Under the pieces are notes generated by a model. It searched no databases. It was not told the origin of the DNA and saw nothing but the letters and a program-made list of their open reading frames with translations. A stretch of 64,000 nt of DNA from Flavobacteriales bacterium BRH_c54. GTDB lineage: Bacteria > Bacteroidota > Bacteroidia > Flavobacteriales_E > Vicingaceae. Made by a program: the position numbers and the translations under genes. Below, piece after piece: positions 17,970-27,037 of the stretch. Each line of letters opens with the position of its first letter. Position 1 is the first letter of the stretch. The DNA lies in the NCBI GenBank assembly GCA_000961845.1, contig LADZ01000042.1:1-64000 (forward strand). Direction: 5' to 3'.

Positions 17970-19048
17970 TAATCTATTTTTTTTAACGAGCAGTAATAAT
18001 TTAAAGCTTCTAAAATTAAATCTTCACCAATTTTATGATTGACTGTTGCTTCTCCTATCGTTTTAAGCAACGTGAAATTAATTGCCCTATTTTTATTTTT
18101 CTTATCGTTTTTCATTAACCCGATTAGCAGCTGAAAGCTATCTTCTTTTAAATCGTAATAACTAAAAAAGTTCGTAACACAACTTACAATATCTTTTAAT
18201 TCTTTGTGGTTCAAGCCATTTACTTTGTGCGATATGTAAGCTTCGCAAACTAAACCTACAGCAACGGCTTCACCATGCAATAAAGGCAATTCTTCGTTGC
18301 TCAACGAATAAGATTCTAAGGCATGCCCTATAGTATGTCCGAAGTTAAGTTTTTTGCGCTCTCCGCTTTCTTTTAAATCTCGTTTTACAATGTCGTTTTT
18401 AATTTCAACACTTCTAAGAATCAGTTGTTCCCATAATGAATCATTAGAAAGTAAATTGGTTTTAAGTTTTTTCCAGTAATCAATATCAGCAATCAATGCG
18501 TGTTTAAATGCTTCGCTATATCCGGCAAGCATTTCTCTTTTATTGAGTGTTCTTAAAAAATTAGGATAAATAAATACTGCTTCGGCTTCATTAAAAACCC
18601 CTATAATGTTCTTCAAATTATTCAGATCCACTCCTACTTTACCTCCCACAGAAGCATCAATTTGGGCCAACAAAGTAGTTGGAACATTAATAAAATTAAT
18701 ACCCCTTTTATAAACCGAAGCGACAAAACCACCTAAATCACAAATTACTCCCCCTCCCAAATTAATAACTAAAGCATCTCTGTCTACTTTTAACTCTACA
18801 AATGTTTGCCATATATACTGACAAATTTCTAAGGTTTTATTCTCCTCACCACTATCTAGCTCAATAATCTCAACATCATTAGCCAATTCAGTTTGAATTA
18901 AAAAATCGGTAGCACAATAGTTAAAACTATTTTCATCAACAATTAAGATTTTTTGATAGCCTTTATACTTTTCCAATGTTTTTTTGACTTCGTCTAAAAC
19001 ATCGTTACCAATAAAAATCTTACTTTCTTTAGTTTTTATTATATGCAT
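17969..19048 (-). CDS. aroB: 3-dehydroquinate synthase
   Basis: Converts DAHP to 3-dehydroquinate, the second shikimate step, using NAD+ and a divalent metal. The NAD-binding and active-site block GGGVICDLGGFVASVYKRG followed by FINVPTTLLAQIDASVGGKV is near 100-140; metal ligands are expected in LNFGHTIGHALESY (near 230-245) and LLHGEAVAVGL. At 359 residues it is full length. It is the first gene of a two-gene aroB-aroA unit and is divergent from recF. Confidence 0.97.
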   Translation of the reverse strand: MHIIKTKESKIFIGNDVLDEVKKTLEKYKGYQKILIVDENSFNYCATDFLIQTELANDVEIIELDSGEENKTLEICQYIWQTFVELKVDRDALVINLGGGVICDLGGFVASVYKRGINFINVPTTLLAQIDASVGGKVGVDLNNLKNIIGVFNEAEAVFIYPNFLRTLNKREMLAGYSEAFKHALIADIDYWKKLKTNLLSNDSLWEQLILRSVEIKNDIVKRDLKESGERKKLNFGHTIGHALESYSLSNEELPLLHGEAVAVGLVCEAYISHKVNGLNHKELKDIVSCVTNFFSYYDLKEDSFQLLIGLMKNDKKNKNRAINFTLLKTIGEATVNHKIGEDLILEALNYYCSLKKID

Positions 19049-19059
19049 ACAACTAATTT

Positions 19060-19090
19060 GAAATGTAAAAATAACTACTATTTAATACAA
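19060..19090 (-). promoter_or_regulatory. Promoter of aroB-aroA (TTG - 20 - TACATTTC)
   Basis: On the minus strand a TTG (19090-19088) is followed after 20 bp by TACATTTC (19067-19060), one base off TAnnTTTG. The aroB ATG begins 11 bp further. Confidence 0.5.
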
Positions 19091-19106
19091 AACGAAAAAA
19101 AAATAA

Positions 19107-19135
19107 TTGCTTGTCCTTTTGGTTGCTTAAATTTG
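19107..19135 (+). promoter_or_regulatory. Promoter of recF (TTG - 18 - TAAATTTG)
   Basis: TTG at 19107-19109 and TAAATTTG at 19128-19135 with an 18-bp spacer. Only 4 bp separate the -7 box from the recF ATG, so the transcript is probably leaderless or nearly so. Confidence 0.65.
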
Positions 19136-19139
19136 CTCT

Positions 19140-20243
19140 ATGATTTTATCTGAATTATCTATCATTAACTTTAAGAACTACGAAGAGGCAAATCTTAAAC
19201 TTTCTGACACTATTAACTGTTTTTTAGGAGATAATGGTGGTGGAAAAACCAATATTTTAGATGCTATTTATTACTTATCTTTTTGTAAAAGTCATTTTAA
19301 CCCAATAGATAGCCAGAATATAAATCACGATGCTCCTTTTTTTGTGGTAGAAGGATATTTTAATAATCAGACGGAAACAGACAGAGTTTATTGTGGCGTA
19401 AAAAGAGGTCAGAAAAAAATTTTTAAATACAACAAAAAAGAATACACTAAACTTGCCGACCATATCGGTAAAATCCCGTTGGTGATAATTACTCCGGCAG
19501 ATACTTCTTTAATTATTGATGGTAGTGATGTTAGAAGAAAATTTGTTGACGGTATTATTTGTCAATACGATAATAGTTACCTGAATAACCTGCTGAACTA
19601 CAACAAAGCACTTCAGCAACGAAACTTATTGTTAAAGTCATTTTGGAGCAACCGTAATTTTGATGCTGCTTCATTAGAAATTTGGGACGACCAACTTATT
19701 CAATTCGGAAAATATATTCACCAAGCCAGGCAAAAATTCGTGAAACAATTTGCTCCGTTTTTTCAAGAATACTATACCCTACTAAGCAACGAAAAAGAAA
19801 AAGTTTTTTTGTTGTACGATTCTAAATTAAACGATACTGATTTTGAAACTTTATTGCAGCAAAGCCTTGAAAAAGATAAAACCACAAGCTATACCAATGT
19901 TGGCGTTCATAAAGATGATTTGGTTTTTAATATAGGTGAGTTTCCTATTAAAAAATTTGGTTCGCAAGGACAACAAAAAACCTACTTATTAGCCTTGAAA
20001 TTGGCACAAGCAGCTCTTATTCAGAATATAAAAAACACAAAAGTTACGCTTTTGCTAGATGATATTTATGATAAGTTAGACAATAAAAGAATGAATCAAT
20101 TAATTAATATTGTAGGTAGCAAACAATTTGGACAAACGTTTATTACAGATACTTCTTTTAATAGAATTCCATCTATACTTGAAAATGAAAAACTATCATT
20201 TAAAGTATTTAATGTAGCTAACGGAAAAATTGAAAAGCAATGA
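19140..20243 (+). CDS. recF: DNA replication and repair protein RecF
   Basis: An SMC-like ATPase that helps load RecA at single-strand gaps together with RecO and RecR. Walker A GDNGGGKTNILDAIYYLS is near 30-47; the signature region (GEFPIKKFGSQGQQKTYLLALKLA in sequence blocks, near 262-285) and Walker B VTLLLDDIYDKLD (near 302-314) are present. The start MILSELSIINFKNY fits the family. It overlaps the DUF721 gene by 4 bp, a frequent RecF-DUF721 pairing. Confidence 0.97.
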   Translation: MILSELSIINFKNYEEANLKLSDTINCFLGDNGGGKTNILDAIYYLSFCKSHFNPIDSQNINHDAPFFVVEGYFNNQTETDRVYCGVKRGQKKIFKYNKKEYTKLADHIGKIPLVIITPADTSLIIDGSDVRRKFVDGIICQYDNSYLNNLLNYNKALQQRNLLLKSFWSNRNFDAASLEIWDDQLIQFGKYIHQARQKFVKQFAPFFQEYYTLLSNEKEKVFLLYDSKLNDTDFETLLQQSLEKDKTTSYTNVGVHKDDLVFNIGEFPIKKFGSQGQQKTYLLALKLAQAALIQNIKNTKVTLLLDDIYDKLDNKRMNQLINIVGSKQFGQTFITDTSFNRIPSILENEKLSFKVFNVANGKIEKQ

Positions 20244-20521
20244 GCGAAAAACCAATAAAAGAATTAGTTGATAAAATACTTAGAGCTTATGGCTATAAAG
20301 ATCAGTTAGATGAAATTGAACTGATTAAACAATACGAATTGGCTGTTGGAAATATGTTTGTGAAACATACTGAAAACGTTTATTTTCAAAATAAAAAATT
20401 GTTTGTAAAACTTAATTCCGCTGCATTAAAGCAAGAAATGAGTTATGCTAAAGAAGCCTTAAAAGAAAAGCTTAACAGCACCATGGGGCGACATATTATT
20501 AACGAAATTGTAATCATTTAA
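20240..20521 (+). CDS. DUF721 (DciA-related) protein
   Basis: A 93-residue protein with the DUF721 pattern: an N-terminal helix (IKELVDKILRAYGYKDQLDEIELI) followed by a KH-like region (VKHTENVYFQNKKLFVKLNSAALKQEMSYAKEAL). DUF721 proteins include DciA, the loader of the replicative helicase in bacteria without DnaC. The overlap with recF supports a replication or repair role. Whether this short form loads helicase is an inference. Confidence 0.85.
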   Translation: MSEKPIKELVDKILRAYGYKDQLDEIELIKQYELAVGNMFVKHTENVYFQNKKLFVKLNSAALKQEMSYAKEALKEKLNSTMGRHIINEIVII

Positions 20522-20531
20522 CTATCTTAAA

Positions 20532-21344
20532 ATGAAATTTTTTAATGACATTGGAAATGGATTAGCCGCTTACCCAAAAGCAATTGGTTTAATTTTTTCA
20601 AACGGATTATGGTGGTATTTTTTATTCCCCATTTTACTTAATATTTTGTTTTTTGTAGGAGGATTTTATGGAATTGGCGTATTATCCGATGCCGTTCAAG
20701 ATTGGCTAACATCAATGCTAGAAAGTGACAGTGAGACATTTTTAGGCTTTGCTTTCTTAAAAGATGTAGGACTTTATATTCAAAAAATTGCCAGTGGCTT
20801 TTTATGGATATTCTTAAAAATTATCTTCTTCTTTATTTTTGCAACTTTCGGAGGCTACATTGTTATTATTTGTTTGTCACCAATCTTTGCCATTCTTTCT
20901 GAAAAAACGGAAGAAATTTTAACCGGAAAAAAATATCCTTTTAATGCTGACCAATTAATGCGAGACATTGTAAGAGGTGTTTTAATTGCGTTTAGAAATG
21001 TTTTTATAGAAACATTATTCATCATATTGTTCTTTATTCTAAGCTTCATCCCTATTATTGGACAGTTGGCTGCCATCATTATGTTTTTTATCTCTGCTTA
21101 TTTTTATGGTTTCTCTTTTATCGATTACTACCTTGAAAGACAAAAATATAATCTAAGCCAAAGCGTAAGATTTATGCGGCTTAATAAAGGTGTAGCTGTA
21201 GCCAACGGAAGTGTTTTTGCATTAATAATGTTCATTCCTTTTTGCGGAATAACACTAGCCGGTTTTATAGCAATAGTTTCTGTAGTGGCCGCTACCATTT
21301 CTACACATAAAGTTATTACTAATCAGAGTATTCAGAATATATAA
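20532..21344 (+). CDS. EI24 domain membrane protein (CysZ-like)
   Basis: A 270-residue integral membrane protein with about five hydrophobic segments (roughly 22-50, 75-110, 140-190, 225-260). The start FFNDIGNGLAAYPKAIGLIF and the FSFIDYYLERQKY region (near 195) are typical of EI24/CysZ family members; CysZ is a sulfate transporter, but the substrate of this one is unknown. It sits 10 bp after the DUF721 gene and 22 bp before mqnA, so the recF operon may run through here. Confidence 0.85.
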   Translation: MKFFNDIGNGLAAYPKAIGLIFSNGLWWYFLFPILLNILFFVGGFYGIGVLSDAVQDWLTSMLESDSETFLGFAFLKDVGLYIQKIASGFLWIFLKIIFFFIFATFGGYIVIICLSPIFAILSEKTEEILTGKKYPFNADQLMRDIVRGVLIAFRNVFIETLFIILFFILSFIPIIGQLAAIIMFFISAYFYGFSFIDYYLERQKYNLSQSVRFMRLNKGVAVANGSVFALIMFIPFCGITLAGFIAIVSVVAATISTHKVITNQSIQNI

Positions 21345-21366
21345 AAGAAAAAGAATAAACTAAAAA

Positions 21367-22125
21367 ATGAATTACAAAATATCGGCAGTCTCTTATGCCA
21401 ACACCTACCCTTTTTTATATGCGTTAAAAAATAGTGATTTGATTAAAGACATTTCACTTTCATTAGATTATCCCGCCTTATGTGCCGAAAAACTATTGAC
21501 TAACCAAGTAGATATTGGCTTAGTTCCTATAGCCATTTTACCAAAAATAAAAGAATACCACATTATTTCAGATTACTGTATTGGAGCTGTCGGTAAAGTA
21601 AAATCTGTGTTACTGCTTAGCGATGTTCCTCTAAATGAAATTAAAACCATTTGGCTCGACTATCAATCCAAAACATCTATCAACCTTACAAAAGTATTAG
21701 CTGCCAACTATTGGAAAATAAATCCTGAATGGCAAAATGCAACAGCAGGTTTTGAAACTCAAATTTCCGGAACTACTGCAGGAGTGATTATTGGCGATAG
21801 AACATTTACATTAGAAAAAAACTATCAATATAGCTATGACTTATCAGAAGAATGGCAAAAATTTACTGGTTTACCCTTTGTTTTTGCTTGTTGGGTTGCC
21901 AATAAAAAGATTGATGCTGAATTTATTAATCAATTTAATAAAGCATTGAGCGATAAAATGTTTAATACTGATGAAGTACTCAATTATTTTAATATTGACG
22001 AAGATAAAAAAGCTTTTTTGACCAATTATTTAAAAAACGACATTAGCTATCACCTTGATGAGGCTAAAAGAAATGCCATCGAAAAATTTTTAAATTTACT
22101 TTCTAAATCACTTCCTATCAGTTAG
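21367..22125 (+). CDS. mqnA: Chorismate dehydratase (menaquinone, futalosine route)
   Basis: MqnA removes water from chorismate to give 3-[(1-carboxyvinyl)oxy]benzoate, opening the futalosine pathway to menaquinone. The start (KISAVSYANTYPFLYAL), PALCAEKLLTNQVDIGLVPIA (near 37-57) and DYQSKTSINLTKVLA (near 98-112) are characteristic, as is the periplasmic-binding-protein-like fold. At 252 residues it is complete. It lies near aroB/aroA, which make its substrate, and suggests this organism uses the futalosine and not the classical Men route; the remaining mqn genes are not in this window. Confidence 0.93.
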   Translation: MNYKISAVSYANTYPFLYALKNSDLIKDISLSLDYPALCAEKLLTNQVDIGLVPIAILPKIKEYHIISDYCIGAVGKVKSVLLLSDVPLNEIKTIWLDYQSKTSINLTKVLAANYWKINPEWQNATAGFETQISGTTAGVIIGDRTFTLEKNYQYSYDLSEEWQKFTGLPFVFACWVANKKIDAEFINQFNKALSDKMFNTDEVLNYFNIDEDKKAFLTNYLKNDISYHLDEAKRNAIEKFLNLLSKSLPIS

Positions 22126-22274
22126 TTATTCTTTTCATCTGTAAAAAATAATTTGTTAATATTGCTGTTCACAAATTGAACTATGTTATTTCAGTCTGAA
22201 TTTGTACATTTACAATACTAAATTTATAATTGATTTAACAAACTTTTTTAATTATTAAAACCTATCTATTGTCT

Positions 22275-23894
22275 ATGAAACAATTATCGCTAATCATAAC
22301 GGTATTATTGATTTTTACTAGTGTTGCTTTTACTCAAAACGACAAAAAAAAGAGCAAGATAACCTATAAACTTAAAATGGCTGAAGCCAACCATGCTTTT
22401 GTTGGTGACAGAAACTATAGAGCTGCCCTAAATATCTACAGAGAACTTATGACAAGCTTTACCAATGATGCTATGATAAATTACAGAATTGGTGAATGTT
22501 ATTTGGCTATGAATGATGCCGAATTAGCTGTTGAATATTTTTTAAATGCAAAAAATCTTGATAAAGGAGTAGCTCATGAACTTTATTTTAAACTGGGAGA
22601 AGCTTACCATAAAAATGATCAGTTAGATGATGCTCTTGCTGCTTTTAATCATTTTAAGGTTAATGCAAAGAAAAAATATTTAAAGTTAAACGATGTGAAC
22701 AAAATGATTACTCAGGTAAATTATGCCATTAAAATGAAGCAGCATCCAGTTGATGTTAACATAGAAATTTTGTCTAGCAACATTAATTCTAGAGGTGGAG
22801 ATTATGCTCCTTCTATTACTGCCGATGGTAAAACCATGATTTTTACTTCGCGAAGACCTGATACCAAAGGTGGTGGAATCGATAAAGCAGGCGATTACAA
22901 ATTTTTTGAAGATATTTATATTGCACAATGGGACTCTGTTAATAGTGAATGGGGAAAAGCTTATCCTATTGAAGGAAACATTAATACCGAAGGGCATGAT
23001 GCCTGTTTAAGTATATCACCAAGTGGTGAAGAAATTTTTATTTACCGTAATGATGGAAATTTATATATAGGAGATATTTTCGTTTCAAAAAAGAGAAATT
23101 CAGGTAAGTGGAGCACTCCAAAAGCTTTAGAAAAACCTATAAATACCTCTTACTTTGAAAGCTCTGCCCAGCTAACTGCTGATGGAAACTACTTATTTTT
23201 TATTAGTGAAAGAACAGGGAAAAAAAATAATCCTGTTGGAAAAGGAGATATATACATCTCACAAAAAAAATCTAACACCGTATGGTTAGAACCTAAAAAC
23301 ATAGGTACAACCATTAATACTCCCGAAGACGAAATTTCAGTTTTTATTCATCCAGATGGAAGAACTTTATTTTTTAGCTCTAAAGGACATTTATCTATGG
23401 GAGGATATGATATTTTTATGACAAGACTTCAGGATGACAGTACTTGGACAACTCCACAAAACTTAGGTTACCCAATAAATACTGTAAATGATGATTTACA
23501 TTTTGTGTTAAGTACAGATGGAAAAACAGCTTACTATTCTAACCAAAAAAAAGACGGTATGGGAGACAGAGACATTTATAGAATTGACATGAGTAAGTAT
23601 CCTGTTTTAACAGAAGGTGTAGCTATTAATCTTTCTATTTTAAAAGGTGAAATTAAAAACCCTGAACAAGAACCTATTGTTGCTAAAGTTGATTTTAAAG
23701 ACGAAAGTGGAAAAGTAGTTGCTTCAACAACATCAACCGATGAAGGGCATTATTTCATAACCTTAGTAGGAAATAAAAAATATACCTTAGAAATTACTGC
23801 AGAAGGTTATCAAACACTTACCAAAACTGTTGGTTTAGGTATTGGAAAAGAAAGCATACTTACACAAACCGCTGATTTTGTTTTAGAAAGATAA
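22275..23894 (+). CDS. TPR / PD40 beta-propeller / carboxypeptidase-regulatory protein lacking an OmpA domain
   Basis: From ATG 22275, 539 residues: signal peptide (1-19, ending VAFTQ), TPR region (about 30-150), WD40-like PD40 propeller (about 165-440; repeated blocks such as APSITADGKTMIFTSRR, ACLSISPSGEEIFIYRN, SAQLTADGNYLFFISER, ISVFIHPDGRTLFFSSKG, HFVLSTDGKTAYYSNQK), and a carboxypeptidase-regulatory-like domain (about 450-530). This order is that of the type IX secretion protein PorE and related proteins, but the usual C-terminal OmpA peptidoglycan-binding domain is absent: the protein stops right after the regulatory domain. An in-frame TTG at 22269 is less likely as start. Confidence 0.88.
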   Translation: MKQLSLIITVLLIFTSVAFTQNDKKKSKITYKLKMAEANHAFVGDRNYRAALNIYRELMTSFTNDAMINYRIGECYLAMNDAELAVEYFLNAKNLDKGVAHELYFKLGEAYHKNDQLDDALAAFNHFKVNAKKKYLKLNDVNKMITQVNYAIKMKQHPVDVNIEILSSNINSRGGDYAPSITADGKTMIFTSRRPDTKGGGIDKAGDYKFFEDIYIAQWDSVNSEWGKAYPIEGNINTEGHDACLSISPSGEEIFIYRNDGNLYIGDIFVSKKRNSGKWSTPKALEKPINTSYFESSAQLTADGNYLFFISERTGKKNNPVGKGDIYISQKKSNTVWLEPKNIGTTINTPEDEISVFIHPDGRTLFFSSKGHLSMGGYDIFMTRLQDDSTWTTPQNLGYPINTVNDDLHFVLSTDGKTAYYSNQKKDGMGDRDIYRIDMSKYPVLTEGVAINLSILKGEIKNPEQEPIVAKVDFKDESGKVVASTTSTDEGHYFITLVGNKKYTLEITAEGYQTLTKTVGLGIGKESILTQTADFVLER

Positions 23895-24032
23895 TTTTTT
23901 TACTTTAACATTTTTTTTAACACTCCAACTGATTACCGATTGCTTTTCTACAAAGAATTAACAATCTTTCTTAAATAATGTTAATTACTGAGCAACAACA
24001 ACTTAACTCTTAACATTTTTTAACATCGGATA

Positions 24033-24062
24033 TTGCTTCTTCATAAGAATAAACTAACTTAG
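24033..24062 (+). promoter_or_regulatory. Possible promoter of the MoxR/Bat operon
   Basis: TTG (24033-24035), 19-bp spacer, TAACTTAG (24055-24062), which matches TAnnTTTG at five of six fixed positions. It is 34 bp before the MoxR ATG, and the gap before this operon is 202 bp. Confidence 0.35.
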
Positions 24063-24096
24063 CTGCTTAATTTAGCGACATTAAAAACTAAAAATT

Positions 24097-25146
24097 ATGG
24101 AAGAAGCACATACACCTACTCCGCCTTTATCTTCTGCTCCGTCAGAAAGTTCATCAAATGTGGATATTAAAGCATTAAACGAAAAAATTCAAAAAGAAAG
24201 TTCCTTTGTTACGCTACTTACTATGGAGATGGACAAAGTAATTATCGGTCAGAAACATATGACAGAGAGATTACTTATTGGATTATTGTCTAACGGACAT
24301 ATATTGCTTGAAGGTGTTCCTGGTTTAGCAAAAACGCTTGCTATAAATACCTTAGCAAAAGCCATAGATGCAAAATTTAGTCGTGTTCAGTTTACTCCGG
24401 ATTTACTTCCTGCTGATATTATAGGTACAATGATTTATAACCAAAAGCAAGAAGCTTTTTCGGTAAAAAAAGGACCTATCTTCGCAAATTTTGTTCTTGC
24501 CGATGAGATAAACCGTGCTCCGGCAAAAGTGCAAAGTGCTTTATTGGAAGCCATGCAAGAACGCCAAATAACCATTGGTGAAGAAACTTTCCATTTACCT
24601 GAACCATTCTTAGTACTAGCAACTCAAAACCCTATAGAGCAAGAAGGAACCTATCCTTTACCGGAAGCACAGGTAGATAGATTTATGCTTAAAGTAGTGC
24701 TAGATTACCCTAAAAAAGAAGATGAAAAAATAATTATCCGAAATAACATCTCAAAAACAGGTTTTCCCCAACCCAACCGCGTGTTAAAACCTGAAGATAT
24801 TCTTAAAGCTCGTAATGTAGTTAGAGAAGTGTATATGGATGAAAAAATTGAACAGTATATTGTAAATATTGTTGATGCTACCAGACATCCTGAAGATTAT
24901 AACCTTGCTGAATATAAAAACCTAATCACTTTTGGAGGTTCTCCAAGAGCAAGTATTAACCTAGCACTAGCTTCCAAAGCTTACGCTTTTATTAAACAAA
25001 GAGGTTATGTTATCCCAGAAGATGTAAGGGCTATTTGCCATGATGTATTAAGACACAGAATTGGATTAAGTTATGAGGCTGAAGCCGAAAACATAACCAG
25101 TACAGACATTATTAATGGTATTTTAAACAACGTTGAAATTCCGTAA
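24097..25146 (+). CDS. MoxR family AAA+ ATPase (Bat cluster)
   Basis: A chaperone-like AAA+ ATPase that works with von Willebrand factor A (VWA) proteins. Walker A GVPGLAKT is at 73-80, Walker B VLADEINRAPAKVQSALLEA near 132-151, sensor 1 LATQNPIEQEGTYPLPEAQ near 170-188. The first 25 residues are a Pro/Ser-rich extension. It heads a same-strand run of seven genes (24097-31580) that matches the Bacteroidota Bat aerotolerance cluster. Confidence 0.96.
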   Translation: MEEAHTPTPPLSSAPSESSSNVDIKALNEKIQKESSFVTLLTMEMDKVIIGQKHMTERLLIGLLSNGHILLEGVPGLAKTLAINTLAKAIDAKFSRVQFTPDLLPADIIGTMIYNQKQEAFSVKKGPIFANFVLADEINRAPAKVQSALLEAMQERQITIGEETFHLPEPFLVLATQNPIEQEGTYPLPEAQVDRFMLKVVLDYPKKEDEKIIIRNNISKTGFPQPNRVLKPEDILKARNVVREVYMDEKIEQYIVNIVDATRHPEDYNLAEYKNLITFGGSPRASINLALASKAYAFIKQRGYVIPEDVRAICHDVLRHRIGLSYEAEAENITSTDIINGILNNVEIP

Positions 25147-25217
25147 AAAGAAATAAGACTACCGACAATTGAACTAAATTATCCTTTGTCAGAAAAATCT
25201 TAAAATCTTAACTTCTT

Positions 25218-26096
25218 ATGTCTAGTTACACCACATCTGAACTTCTAAAAAAAGTTAGAAAAATAGAAATTAAAACTCGTGGATTAAGCAGCCAACTTTT
25301 TTCAGGAGAATATCATTCTGCTTTTAAAGGAAGAGGTATGGCTTTTAGCGAAGTTAGAGAATACCAACATGGAGATGAAATAAGAACAATAGATTGGAAT
25401 GTTACCGCTCGTTTTAATCATCCTTATGTAAAAGTTTTTGAAGAAGAACGAGAAATGACCGTTATGATTTTAATTGATGTGAGCGGTTCGGGATATTTTG
25501 GTACACAACAAAAAAGCAAACAAGAATTGGCTACAGAACTTTGTGCTGTACTTTCTTTTTCGGCTATTCAAAATAATGATAAAGTTGGGGTGATTTTCTT
25601 TTCGGATAAAATTGAAAAGTTCATTCCTCCTAAAAAAGGGAAAAGCCATATTTTAATGATTATAAGACATTTAATAGACTTTGAACCTGAAAGCAAAGGA
25701 ACTGATATTGAATTGGCAATCAAATATTTAAATAATGTTATTAAAAGAAGAGCTACAACTTTTATTATTTCCGATTTTGTTGCCAAGTACAACTATGAAG
25801 ATGCTTTAAAAATTGCCAATAAAAAGCACGATGTAATTGTTTTACAACTTTATGATAAAGCCGAAGAAAATTTACCTGACCTTGGGTTAGTACCTTTTTT
25901 AGATGCCGAAACCAATCAACTAAATTGGATAAATTCTTCCGATAAACAGGTTAGAAAAAATTATGAATTAGCATTCTTAAAAAGAAAAGATAAACTAAAA
26001 ACAATATTTAAAAAAGCTGGTGTGGATACTGCTTCTATCGGAACACATCAAGATTATGTAAGACCATTAATGACTTTATTTAAGAAAAGAGGGTGA
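25218..26096 (+). CDS. DUF58 protein (VWA-like)
   Basis: A 292-residue DUF58 protein: KTRGLSSQLFSGEYHSAFKG, GMAFSEVREYQHGDEIRTID, WNVTARFNHPYVKVFEEERE in order, then a VWA-like fold with a MIDAS-type DVSGS (near 88-92). DUF58 proteins are regular partners of MoxR ATPases. No membrane segment, so it is cytoplasmic. Its stop overlaps the next start by 4 bp (GTGA). Confidence 0.95.
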   Translation: MSSYTTSELLKKVRKIEIKTRGLSSQLFSGEYHSAFKGRGMAFSEVREYQHGDEIRTIDWNVTARFNHPYVKVFEEEREMTVMILIDVSGSGYFGTQQKSKQELATELCAVLSFSAIQNNDKVGVIFFSDKIEKFIPPKKGKSHILMIIRHLIDFEPESKGTDIELAIKYLNNVIKRRATTFIISDFVAKYNYEDALKIANKKHDVIVLQLYDKAEENLPDLGLVPFLDAETNQLNWINSSDKQVRKNYELAFLKRKDKLKTIFKKAGVDTASIGTHQDYVRPLMTLFKKRG

Positions 26097-27037
26097 AAAA
26101 ATTCATTTACATATTTATTGCATTATTGCTACCGAGTTTTGCTCTTTTTGGTCAAAATGTAGCAGTAAAAGCTGTTTTAGATACCAATTTTTTAATGATT
26201 GGTGAACAAACACAACTTCACTTTATTGCTACCTATCAAAATAAAAATACACAAATTAGTTTTCCGCAACTAAACGATACTATTATCAAAGAGATTGAAG
26301 TACTTTCTCAATCTGCTATAGATACTTCTGTTGCTGATACTAACGGACTTTTTGCTCAATCTCAATCATTGCTTATTACCAGTTTCGATTCAGGATATTA
26401 TGTAATTCCTCCTTTCCAATTTATTATTAATGGCGATACCGTTGAATCCGACCCACTTTTATTAGAAGTACAAAGCATGGAAGTTGATACTGCCAATGCT
26501 ATTTTCGATATTAAACAACCACTTTCCGAACCGTTTTCTATTAAAGATTGGTTAAAAGATAATTGGATGTGGTTAGCAGCTATTTTAGCCGCTCTTATTG
26601 GTGTTTTCTTTTTAGTAAGATATTTAAAAAGAGAAAAACCTGTAATTGTTGAAGAAAAGGTTGTCCCAAAAATACCTATACATGAAATTGCTTTAGAGAA
26701 ATTAAGGCAGCTAAACGAGCAACAGTTATGGCAGAATGGAAAAATAAAAGCCTATCATTCAGAAATTTCTGAAATATTGAGAGAATATATTGAAGAAAGA
26801 TACCAAGTAAATGCACTAGAAGAAACCACTTCTGAAATTATGCACGGATTAAGGTTGCATCAAATTCCTGAAGATTTAAAATTAAAGCTTTCGCAAACGC
26901 TTATCCTAGCCGATTTAGTGAAATTCGCTAAGGAACAGCCTTTGGCAAATGAAAACGAAAATAGTCTCAATTATGCCATTGCATTTATTGAAGCTACAAA
27001 AGTGATTGAACCTGAAAACAACAATACACATGCTTGA
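26093..27037 (+). CDS. Single-span Bat-cluster protein, function unknown
   Basis: Starts with GTG overlapping the DUF58 stop. It has a signal peptide (1-20, ending ALFGQ), a periplasmic beta-rich domain (about 22-150), a transmembrane helix at about 158-178 (WMWLAAILAALIGVFFLVRY) and a cytoplasmic helical domain with IAEKLRQLNEQQLW-like and EISEILREYIEERY segments. The same layout (beta domain, TM, helical tail) occurs in BatD, to which it may be distantly related. A gene in this slot is common in Bacteroidota Bat operons. Confidence 0.8.
   Translation: MKKFIYIFIALLLPSFALFGQNVAVKAVLDTNFLMIGEQTQLHFIATYQNKNTQISFPQLNDTIIKEIEVLSQSAIDTSVADTNGLFAQSQSLLITSFDSGYYVIPPFQFIINGDTVESDPLLLEVQSMEVDTANAIFDIKQPLSEPFSIKDWLKDNWMWLAAILAALIGVFFLVRYLKREKPVIVEEKVVPKIPIHEIALEKLRQLNEQQLWQNGKIKAYHSEISEILREYIEERYQVNALEETTSEIMHGLRLHQIPEDLKLKLSQTLILADLVKFAKEQPLANENENSLNYAIAFIEATKVIEPENNNTHA

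Noticed and set aside
27006-27029. Eight-codon N-terminal extension of BatA from a TTG
   Set aside because: The ATG at 27030 gives the expected BatA start and shorter overlap with the previous gene.
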